Shown here: piece after piece, positions 25,753 through 32,381 of the stretch
How the letters are laid out: each line of letters begins with the position of its first letter
How positions within the stretch are numbered: the first letter of the stretch is position 1
NCBI RefSeq assembly: GCF_018131005.1
Contig: NZ_JAFCJK010000007.1
Coordinates: forward strand, 62,001 to 126,000
Direction: 5' to 3'
DNA length: 64,000 bases
Source of the DNA: Bradyrhizobium lablabi
GTDB lineage: Bacteria > Pseudomonadota > Alphaproteobacteria > Rhizobiales > Xanthobacteraceae
Translations under genes and position numbers: made by a program
The notes under the pieces: generated by a model
Told to the model about the DNA's origin: nothing
What the model saw: only the letters and a program-made list of their open reading frames with translations
The model's database searches: none

Positions 25753-25777
25753 GGAACAACGGCAGCGCCTGCCCGTT
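25753..25777 (+). promoter_or_regulatory. EcfG-type promoter before the Mn-catalase fusion
   Basis: GGAAC at 25753-25757, 16 bases, CGTT at 25774-25777; a full match, 36 bp before ATG 25814. Confidence 0.7.
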
Positions 25778-25813
25778 CGGGACTGATATTCTCTCTCATG
25801 CCCGAGGTCCTCC

Positions 25814-27085
25814 ATGTACCACCATGTGAAGAAGCTGATGTTCACCGTTCGCGTCGATGAGCCGGACCCTCGTTTCGGCAACATGCTGCTTGAACAATTC
25901 GGCGGCGCCAACGGCGAACTCGCGGCCGCAATGCAGTATTCAATACAGGGGCTCAACTGCGAGGATCCGGATCGCAAGGACCTGCTGATGGACATCGGCA
26001 CCGAGGAACTGAGCCATCTTGAGGTTGTCGGCACTCTCGCACGCATGCACCTCAAGCCATCAAAGTTTGACCGTCAGGCCGCAGAAGCCGATCCTTTAAT
26101 CGCGATCGCGGGCGGCGGCGGAGTGAACCTGTTCAACTCCCAGGGAAACGCCTGGACCGCCGACTACCTGAAGATTACCGGTGAACTGGACGTGGACCTA
26201 CGGAGCAACATCGCCGCCGAAGCGCGCGCAAAGATTGTATACGAGCGCCTGATCAATTTCTGCGACGACGCAGGTACAAAGGATGCTCTGCAGTTTTTGA
26301 TGACCCGCGAGATCACCCACATGAAGGCCTTCGCTCTGGCGCTTGAGAGCATGGGAAAGCCGCCATTCAGTATCGGCCGCATCGCGCCGACACCGGGGCT
26401 CGTCGATCAATTCTTCAACGATTCTACCGGCACCGGTGAGCATGGCGAGATCGACACCCGCGGACCGTGGAACGAGGGCGGCGACTGGATCTTTACAGAT
26501 TCGCCGGCCATTCAGGCCGGAGAACCTGGTCCGGCTGCCGCCATCGTAACTGAGAGTTCACCGCCGGTGGACGAAACCGGCCTTGGCGATCTCCTGCTCG
26601 ACGAACTCCGTGATATCTTGCATGCGGAGAAGCAATTGACGAAGGCGCTCCCCAAAATGGCGGAAGTCGCGCGTTTCGATCAATTGCGTGACCTCTTCGA
26701 GCAGCATTTGACCGAGACCGAATCCCAGATCGAGCGCATCAACGAGTGTTTCGAGTTGCTTGGCAAATCAGCGCGCGCAAAGCCGTGCAAGGGCATGATG
26801 GGCCTCGTCGAAGAAGGCCAGGAGATCATCGCCGAAGGCAAAAACAAGGAGGACGCCGCAGCTGACCTCGCTCTGATCGGTGCGGCGCAGCGGGTCGAAC
26901 ATTATGAAATTGCCGGCTATACCACGGCGCGCAACCTCGCCCAACAGCTACGCCATAGCGCAATCGTCAGCTTGTTATCGAAATCACTGGCGGAGGAGGA
27001 GAACGCGGATCAGTTGCTCAACCAGGTCGCGCGATCCTTGATGTCGGTCGCAAAGATGCCCGCTACTGTCGAGCAAACCGAGTAG
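25814..27085 (+). CDS. manganese catalase fused to a DUF892 ferritin-like domain
   Basis: 423 residues. Residues 1-235 are a manganese catalase: FGGANGELAAAMQYSIQGLN, DIGTEELSHLEVVGTLARMH (Glu and His metal ligands), then MTREITHMKAFALALESMGK. A Glu/Pro-rich linker joins it to a complete DUF892 domain from about residue 258 (LGDLLLDELRDILHAEKQLT, FEQHLTETESQIERI, AAQRVEHYEIAGYT, LAEEENADQLL). Mn-catalases disproportionate hydrogen peroxide; the attached domain also has Glu/His placed for a di-metal centre. The fused gene is a single clean frame. Start set by MYHHVKKLMFTVRVDEPDP and a GAGG upstream. Confidence 0.9.
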   Translation: MYHHVKKLMFTVRVDEPDPRFGNMLLEQFGGANGELAAAMQYSIQGLNCEDPDRKDLLMDIGTEELSHLEVVGTLARMHLKPSKFDRQAAEADPLIAIAGGGGVNLFNSQGNAWTADYLKITGELDVDLRSNIAAEARAKIVYERLINFCDDAGTKDALQFLMTREITHMKAFALALESMGKPPFSIGRIAPTPGLVDQFFNDSTGTGEHGEIDTRGPWNEGGDWIFTDSPAIQAGEPGPAAAIVTESSPPVDETGLGDLLLDELRDILHAEKQLTKALPKMAEVARFDQLRDLFEQHLTETESQIERINECFELLGKSARAKPCKGMMGLVEEGQEIIAEGKNKEDAAADLALIGAAQRVEHYEIAGYTTARNLAQQLRHSAIVSLLSKSLAEEENADQLLNQVARSLMSVAKMPATVEQTE

Positions 27086-27463
27086 TGCCCACTTGATCTG
27101 CCGATTGATCATCGGCCGATCTTTGCGGACAGGAATGCCGTTGACATGAGGACGCGCCTGCCGGGGAGCGGAAGCCCTAGTCCGGCGCCGGCACGCGCGA
27201 GATCAAGCTGCATAATCGGCGGAAGGCAACGATCGCGCGCGGCCGGGGTCTGTAGTCTGAGGAGTTGTTCATGCCATCATCGTTCGTCACCATGACGAGC
27301 AGGATATTGAAACAGGACATTTATCTTGTCGAAGACGATCGCGGCGGCTCGGATCATGCGAGTGGTTGATCTTGGAGATCTTGCGACCAACCGCATTCTT
27401 GACTGGTGGCGGGGCTGGTTCAGTGAACAGATGCCGATCTGCTCAGGGTGGCGAGAGCGCGAC
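27086..27463. other. gap upstream of the broken DUF305 gene
   Basis: Frames in 27326-27529 on the plus strand (WWRGWFSEQMPICSGW) may be a further part of the broken DUF305 gene, but they are not in frame with it and have no start. No gene called. Confidence 0.3.
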
Positions 27464-27796
27464 CATGCCGGGCTATTTGACGCCAGCACAGATGGCGGAG
27501 CTGCGGAAGCCAACCGACACCGAGTTTGACGCGGTCGTCGTCCGTCTGATGAGCTTGCATCATGCGGGGCAGTCCAGATGGCAGACGTGGAGTGGCATTC
27601 GTCCGGCGAACCACGCCTGCGTCTGATGGCTCATGCCATACCGCATGAACAACAGGGCGAGATCGCCTTGATGAATCATGTCAACGGCATCGGAGCGGTG
27701 CGGCAGGCGATCCGCAATATGCTGGCGAACAATCTTCCCCTGTCACAGCCGTCGGCGTTGGCCTTAGGCGTTCGCTCTTGCCGTTGCGGTTGGTGA
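27464..27796 (+). pseudogene. DUF305 family protein, frameshifted
   Basis: The first frame from ATG 27464 reads MPGYLTPAQMAELRKPTDTE and FDAVVVRLMSLHHAG. At GCGGGGCAGTC (near 27566) one G too few shifts it; the next frame reads VQMADVEWHSSGEPRLRLM, then AHAIPHEQQGEIALMNHVNG and RNMLAN. Together these follow the DUF305 pattern (copper/ferritin-like metal-associated proteins: L-x-H-H-x-G-A-V-x-M, then H-E-Q-Q-x-E-I). A single missing G in a G-run is the simplest break. Part of the N-terminus may lie upstream. Confidence 0.6.
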
Positions 27797-27965
27797 CCGG
27801 GCCCGTGCCGATCGTCATCACGCCCCAGCGCTTCACGTCCTGCACAAAGGGGATTTCGCATAGTCCCTGTACAATGCCGTCATTATGCATGGCGATGGCG
27901 GCGTCGTGCTCTCCAATTTGGGAAGGTGAAGCGTTCCTGTCCGTCCATGTCAGTCCCCTGCGACA
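27797..27965. other. intergenic, nothing recognised
   Basis: No convincing gene; short frames on the minus strand (for example near 27860) have no start signals. Confidence 0.3.
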
Positions 27966-27990
27966 GGAACAGCGACCGGTCGGCCGCGTT
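27966..27990 (+). promoter_or_regulatory. EcfG-type promoter before the DUF892 gene
   Basis: GGAAC at 27966-27970, 16 bases, CGTT at 27987-27990. Full match, 32 bp before ATG 28023. Confidence 0.75.
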
Positions 27991-28022
27991 CTATTGCATC
28001 ACCGCGAAAGGAGATGTCGAAT

Positions 28023-28538
28023 ATGGGAATTTTCACCAAGGACATCAAAACCATGGAGGACCTGCTGGTCCACGGCCTTCAGGACATTTACTACGCCGAG
28101 CAGCAAATCATTAAATCGTTGCCCAAAATGATCGACAAGGCGACCAACCGCAACCTCGTGACCGGGCTGAAGGCCCATCTCGAAGAGACCAACAAGCAAG
28201 TCGAGCGGCTTCAGAAAGTGTTCGAAAAGCTGGGCAAGGAGCCCAGCGGGACACAGTGCCCGGCGATCGACGGCATCATAAGGGAGGCCGACGAGACCGC
28301 AGGGGAAATCGAAGACAAGGCCGTGCTGGATGCCGCCCTTGTCGCTGCTGCGCAGGCGGTCGAGCACTATGAGATCTGCCGCTATGGCACACTGATCGCC
28401 TGGGCCGAGCGGCTCGGACACGACGAGATCGTGCGGTTCCTTACCACCAATCTGAACGAGGAGAAGGCGGCGAACAGCAAGCTCAACACCGTGGCGCTAC
28501 GCAAGGGTGTCAACGCGAAGGCTTCGAGCGCCGCTTGA
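28023..28538 (+). CDS. DUF892 (YciF-like) ferritin-like protein
   Basis: 171 residues from ATG 28023: MGIFTKDIKTMEDLLVHGLQ. AAGGAG lies 7 bases upstream; the alternative ATG at 28014 touches the ribosome site and is rejected. Family blocks: LQDIYYAEQQIIKSLPKMID, HLEETNKQVERLQKVFE, AAQAVEHYEICRYGTLIAWA, LNEEKAANSKLN. Predicted cytoplasmic four-helix protein with a possible di-metal site. It stands alone behind its stress promoter and is the closest counterpart in the window of the domain fused to the catalase. Confidence 0.9.
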   Translation: MGIFTKDIKTMEDLLVHGLQDIYYAEQQIIKSLPKMIDKATNRNLVTGLKAHLEETNKQVERLQKVFEKLGKEPSGTQCPAIDGIIREADETAGEIEDKAVLDAALVAAAQAVEHYEICRYGTLIAWAERLGHDEIVRFLTTNLNEEKAANSKLNTVALRKGVNAKASSAA

Positions 28539-28556
28539 TATCCGGCGTGGTCGATC

Positions 28557-29036
28557 TCAGCGGCTTCGCGGGATCGCGGAGCCGCTTTTTTGTCCGGTCC
28601 GGACTCTCCGCACTGATCGCAGTTTGCGTCGCACGTACCAAGCCGCGACCGAGACCAATAGCCAGGCAAGCGATGCGCCAACAAAAGCGACCGCGACGCT
28701 AGTTTCCGCCGCCAACGAGAAGACGATCGCAAAGGCCAGCATGCCCAGCGCGCCGAGCGCGGCGCCGGCCGAGTCGACCGCGGCCGCCATTTGCCCGCGG
28801 CGCTCCCCGGCCACGCCCGCATCCCGCTTGCGGCGGATCTCATGCTTCTCGATGAGCGTCGCGCTGGCGCAGAAGATCGCAGGAAGGCCGAGAAAGAGGC
28901 CTCCTGTGGACGCTCCATAGCGGCTGCTGATGAGACCGGTGAAGACGGTTGCGATGCCGCCTAATGCGAAGCGAACCAGATATTCGTACCAGCGGCCTTC
29001 CTTCAAAGATGAGGGCGAAAAGCGGATCGGGGTCAT
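28557..29036 (-). CDS. DUF3147-type membrane protein
   Basis: 159 residues from ATG 29036 (MTPIRFSPSSLKEGRWYEYL). Four to five hydrophobic segments (LVRFALGGIATVFTGLI, LFLGLPAIFCASATLI, GALGMLAFAIVFSLA, ASLAWLLVSVAAWYV) and the R-F-x-x-G-G pattern of DUF3147. The start overlaps the stop of the gene before it by four bases (ATGA). Related to its neighbour 29033-29380. Role unknown. Confidence 0.65.
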   Translation of the reverse strand: MTPIRFSPSSLKEGRWYEYLVRFALGGIATVFTGLISSRYGASTGGLFLGLPAIFCASATLIEKHEIRRKRDAGVAGERRGQMAAAVDSAGAALGALGMLAFAIVFSLAAETSVAVAFVGASLAWLLVSVAAWYVRRKLRSVRRVRTGQKSGSAIPRSR

Positions 29037-29380
29037 GCCTGCCCGCCAGCGAAAATCAGCAGTCCGAAGGCGACAATGAGCCAAACGGCGAGTGATAGCA
29101 CGGTGGCGAGCAATGCTCGCATTCGCGCGCGAACCACGACGTGGCAGACGACGACACTATAGGCGGCGAGCGCGATCGCACCCGCAATCATGGCATGGGT
29201 TTGCAGAGTCGCGTAGCCCGGTCCGTGCTGATATACCGCGATCCCGAGCGTGGCGAGTGCAACCGAGGGCGCAGCTGCGAAGAGACCGGCGAAGCTCTTG
29301 GGACGTAGAAGATCTCCCAGCATCGCGAAGGCCGAGACCACAGCGCCTCCAATGAGAAAGCGCACGATGTGTTCTGTCAT
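29033..29380 (-). CDS. DUF3147-type membrane protein
   Basis: 115 residues from ATG 29380 (MTEHIVRFLIGGAVVSAFAM). Contains PKSFAGLFAAAPSVALATLG and further helices; the R-F-x-I-G-G head and the F-A-G-L-F-A-A-A-P-S motif fit DUF3147. The start overlaps the stop of the cupin gene (ATGA), and the stop overlaps the start of the next gene, so three genes are translationally coupled. Confidence 0.75.
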   Translation of the reverse strand: MTEHIVRFLIGGAVVSAFAMLGDLLRPKSFAGLFAAAPSVALATLGIAVYQHGPGYATLQTHAMIAGAIALAAYSVVVCHVVVRARMRALLATVLSLAVWLIVAFGLLIFAGGQA

Positions 29381-29982
29381 TTCGCCTTCTTCCAGAGTTT
29401 CAACAGTGGTCCGCCAGCGCCATAGACCGGATCCTTGCGCGGCACCGGCACCTTCGGGATGGTCTTCAACGCCTGCGCTCGCTCCTCCACAGCCGTGCAT
29501 TCGTCGTACGTGCCCGCCGGCGGATAGGCGCCGATGACGAGGAAGTTGTCATCGGCCGAAAGGCACTGATGGCCGGTTCCGGCGGGCAGAATGGCGACAT
29601 CGCCCGCCTTCAACGTAAAGATCCGCCCCCTGTTGCCGCCGAATCTCACGCGCCCCTTGCCGCGCCCAATGCCGAGCACCTCATGGATTCGAGAGTGATA
29701 GTGCACGTAATCGTAGACGCCGTCGCGCCAAGTGTCCCCCCATCCATTGGCCTCGAAAAGGTCCTCGATCACGGCCGCCGGGTCGTGGCGCCCATCCAGA
29801 TCGACCGCACCGCGATAGATGATCAGCGGCCATCGCGGATGGTTAGGGACGAGACCATCGTCCTTGAAGCGAACCGTTTGGGGCTTGCGGGGTCGAGCAA
29901 GATCCGGAGCCCATCGCTTGCCCGGCCGCTTGAGACCGGTGACGCGCTCCGCATACTCCTTCAAGTCTTCAAGTATCGGCAT
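29377..29982 (-). CDS. cupin-domain protein
   Basis: 201 residues: MPILEDLKEYAERVTGLKRP. A cupin barrel covers about residues 60-160, with HYHSRIHEVLGIGRGKG (HxH and Glu as metal ligands) and KAGDVAILPAGTGHQCL (the second cupin motif). It resembles YjlB-like cupins with an unknown substrate. It starts inside the last codons of the PAP2 gene and overlaps the next gene, so it belongs to the same operon. Confidence 0.85.
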   Translation of the reverse strand: MPILEDLKEYAERVTGLKRPGKRWAPDLARPRKPQTVRFKDDGLVPNHPRWPLIIYRGAVDLDGRHDPAAVIEDLFEANGWGDTWRDGVYDYVHYHSRIHEVLGIGRGKGRVRFGGNRGRIFTLKAGDVAILPAGTGHQCLSADDNFLVIGAYPPAGTYDECTAVEERAQALKTIPKVPVPRKDPVYGAGGPLLKLWKKAK

Positions 29983-30599
29983 GATCGGTTTCCTTCGATA
30001 AGCAGTCCGGGTAGCCAGTCCATAATCTCAGCAGGCGCTCGAGCACCGCTCCGAGCACGAAACCCGCGATGGCATCGCTCGCCCAGTGCGCCAGGACCAC
30101 GATGCGCGTCAGCGAAATGCCGACGGCAAGCGCGCGAACCGCCCGGCGGGGACCGGCCGGCAGGACGCCGGCTGCGGATGCCAAGGCGCCCATGTGCAGT
30201 GCGTGGCCGGAGGGAAAGGCGTCGTTGCGCTTGCCCGAAAAAGAGACCCCGTGGACGTGCCCGATCACCGTCCTTCGGTCAGGACGCGTTTGGTCGAACA
30301 GAAGTTTCAAACCGTGGGGCAAAAGGGACGCTGCAACCGTGACCAGAAGCGTGTGGTCGCCGGCGCGCTGCAGCGCTTCGCTGCGTCCGCGCGAAGCAAT
30401 CCAACCCGCCGCGGCGAGAAACAAAAGGACCTTCTCGTCGGCTCCCCAGGGTCAAGGCGCGGGCGATCTCCTCGGGGGCGGACGCGGTATTGCGCGCGAT
30501 GGCGCGCGCGATCAAGACATCCGTCTTGGTGGGTCGAATCGTGATTGGAAAGCTTGACCCCGGGCGCAAACTTCGTCGAATTCTATTTGCCGTACGCAT
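29969..30599 (-). pseudogene. PAP2-type phosphatase, frameshifted
   Basis: The C-terminal frame contains all three PAP2 motifs: KLLFDQTRPDR, PSGHALHMG and SLTRIVVLAHWASD. The N-terminal frame from ATG 30599 (MRTANRIRRSLRPG) reaches APEEIARALTLG, after which one base too many in CTGGGGAGCC (near 30445) shifts the frame; removing it gives LTLGADEKVLLFLAAAGW. So a single extra G breaks an otherwise normal PAP2 protein (lipid- or undecaprenyl-phosphatase-like). It leads the cupin/DUF3147 operon; downstream genes may still be translated by reinitiation. Confidence 0.7.
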
Positions 30600-30727
30600 G
30601 GCTCCAACGATCGGAAACGTAGTGCCAGGGCCGCTCAGATCGTTCGGTCCTCTCCGGCGGCTTGCAGATGCGACAAAGGCGCTTGACCTGACAGTTCAGT
30701 TCAAGGTCCTCGCTCACCTACCCGGTC
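30600..30727. other. short intergenic gap
   Basis: No gene; lies between the PAP2 operon start and the end of the YihY operon. Confidence 0.3.
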
Positions 30728-31453
30728 CTAACGCGTCTTCAGACTCTCACGGAGCGCATCTGCCCCGCTCCGGGCAGTTTCTCGCAGCCGCTCGAGAGTT
30801 TCGGTGCCGAGGTCATCGACTTCGGCCTTGAGCGTGTCGGCGGACTCGCGCACGCTCTGGGTTACCGCCCCTGCCCGAACAGTCAGGTCCTCTTTGACGC
30901 TGTCGCTGAGCTCACCTGCCCATTTGTTTTCGAGATCGGACGCACTGAACGCGCCCGCAACGGTCGCTCCGACCACCAAACCTATTGCGCCCAGCAGAAG
31001 CGGTTGTCTCTCGAGCAGATCCGAGAACGACGACTGGACCTTTGCGATCGTCTCCTTTCGGGGCAGCGCGTCGCCGAGCTTGCCCAAGTTTTCCCGCGCA
31101 TAGGCAACACCCTCATCAAACCGATCCTTGGCCGCATCTGCTGCGCCCGCCACGACATCCGCCGCCGTGCTTTTGGCATCGCGCAAAGTGTCGCCCAAGT
31201 GTTGTGATGATCCGTTGTCCGTCTCCGGAGCGGTCGGCGGGCTGCTCGTGAATTTGGGTGCGCTCGACCGCAGATTGGTGCCAATATCGGCAAGTGGTGC
31301 CGTTGCCGCACCCATCGAAGTTGCCACGTTTTTCAGCCTCTCGTTACCCATCAAGAGCCACAGCGCGCCTCCTCCGATCAGCGCGGCGGCAAGCGGATTT
31401 TCCCGCACTGCTTCCCTCAGATTGTCCAAAAAACCTGATTGTGTGCCGCTCAT
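30728..31453 (-). CDS. membrane-associated helical protein (operon gene 4)
   Basis: 241 residues: MSGTQSGFLDNLREAVRENP, one membrane helix (ALIGGGALWLLMG), a Ser/Thr/Pro-rich stretch, a charged amphipathic helix region, then another hydrophobic helix (LLLGAIGLVVGATVAGAFSA) and a charged helical end. Similar in style to the C-terminal half of the 634-residue protein in the same operon. No family named. Overlaps the upstream gene by four bases. Confidence 0.65.
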   Translation of the reverse strand: MSGTQSGFLDNLREAVRENPLAAALIGGGALWLLMGNERLKNVATSMGAATAPLADIGTNLRSSAPKFTSSPPTAPETDNGSSQHLGDTLRDAKSTAADVVAGAADAAKDRFDEGVAYARENLGKLGDALPRKETIAKVQSSFSDLLERQPLLLGAIGLVVGATVAGAFSASDLENKWAGELSDSVKEDLTVRAGAVTQSVRESADTLKAEVDDLGTETLERLRETARSGADALRESLKTR

Positions 31454-31845
31454 CGCACCATTTCCTTCACGGTGTCCTTGTCCTTCTCTAGCTGACGCAT
31501 CGTTTCACGAGGCGCCAAATGGCGGGCGTCCAGCCGGTTCATACCGACAGCAAACAACACGCCGGCAACCACTGCCGCAACGATCGCGGAGACAAGGTAT
31601 GAAATCGGCTGCGACCAGCCGGCCGTGATCAAGGCCGCCGACAGGGCAAAAAGGGCCATGACGAGCGCCGGAACGACCAGGATGGCACCCGCCGCGAAGA
31701 AGCCGATGGCGCCGCCGACCCGCTGCATCTTCTCGCCGACTTCGGCCTTGGCGAGATCAACCTCGTTCTGAAAAAGCTTGGCGAACTGCGAAAGCGCGTC
31801 GCCAAAAAGGGTTGAGACCGCCCGAAGATCAGATCGAGTGTTCAT
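31450..31845 (-). CDS. phage-holin-family (DUF1469-type) membrane protein
   Basis: 131 residues: MNTRSDLRAVSTLFGDALSQ, then an amphipathic helix (LFQNEVDLAKAEVGEKMQ) and two membrane helices (AIGFFAAGAILVVPALVMAL, LVSAIVAAVVAGVLFAVG). This is the layout of the phage-holin III / DUF1469 (YqjE-like) family, which is membrane-bound and often next to DUF3618 genes. Coupled to both neighbours by ATGA overlaps. Confidence 0.8.
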   Translation of the reverse strand: MNTRSDLRAVSTLFGDALSQFAKLFQNEVDLAKAEVGEKMQRVGGAIGFFAAGAILVVPALVMALFALSAALITAGWSQPISYLVSAIVAAVVAGVLFAVGMNRLDARHLAPRETMRQLEKDKDTVKEMVR

Positions 31846-32381
31846 GACGCACCCTCGCCATCCGAGGATGCCTTGCTTCCCGAGGCCTTGAAGAAGCGTA
31901 TTGCTGCGAAGCCGGCGAGCACCGACAGTCCGAGAAAGGCGGCCGGCTGGCGCTTCGCAAAGTCGGACGCCCCGTCGACAAGGTCGCCGAAAGTTCCGTT
32001 GCGGACCTTCTCGCCGACGTCTTCGACGTAGTCAGCGGCGGAGTTGATTCCGCGTGCGGCAAATGGCGCGTCGCTGTCGAAAGCATGGGCGGCTTGCCGA
32101 ATGTTTCCCGCGAACCGACTGAGGAAATCCGCTCCGGAGCGCTGCTGCTGTTCGGCTTTGTCCTGGAAGTGATCTGCGGCTCCCTCCGCCACGTCTCGTG
32201 CCGCGTCGGCAGCTTCCTTGAACTTGTCGCGCGCGACGTCCGTTGAGGCCCGCAGCGCGTCGCCTGCGCGTTGCCTGACCTCGCCGCCTGCATCGGCGAT
32301 TTTGTCCTTCATAGTTTGCGAGGAGGTCGAGCCCTGCCCCTGAGAGGCAGCTTGTCGGATATGGCTTTCAAATTCGCTCAT
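31842..32381 (-). CDS. amphipathic-helix protein with C-terminal anchor (operon gene 2)
   Basis: 179 residues: MSEFESHIRQAASQGQGSTS, then long Ala/Asp/Lys-rich helices (DKFKEAADAARDVAEGAADH) resembling LEA or apolipoprotein-type repeats, and one membrane helix near the C-terminus (AAFLGLSVLAGFAAIRFF). Probably bound to the inner membrane and able to coat lipid; family not assigned. Overlaps both neighbours by four bases. Confidence 0.65.
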   Translation of the reverse strand: MSEFESHIRQAASQGQGSTSSQTMKDKIADAGGEVRQRAGDALRASTDVARDKFKEAADAARDVAEGAADHFQDKAEQQQRSGADFLSRFAGNIRQAAHAFDSDAPFAARGINSAADYVEDVGEKVRNGTFGDLVDGASDFAKRQPAAFLGLSVLAGFAAIRFFKASGSKASSDGEGAS

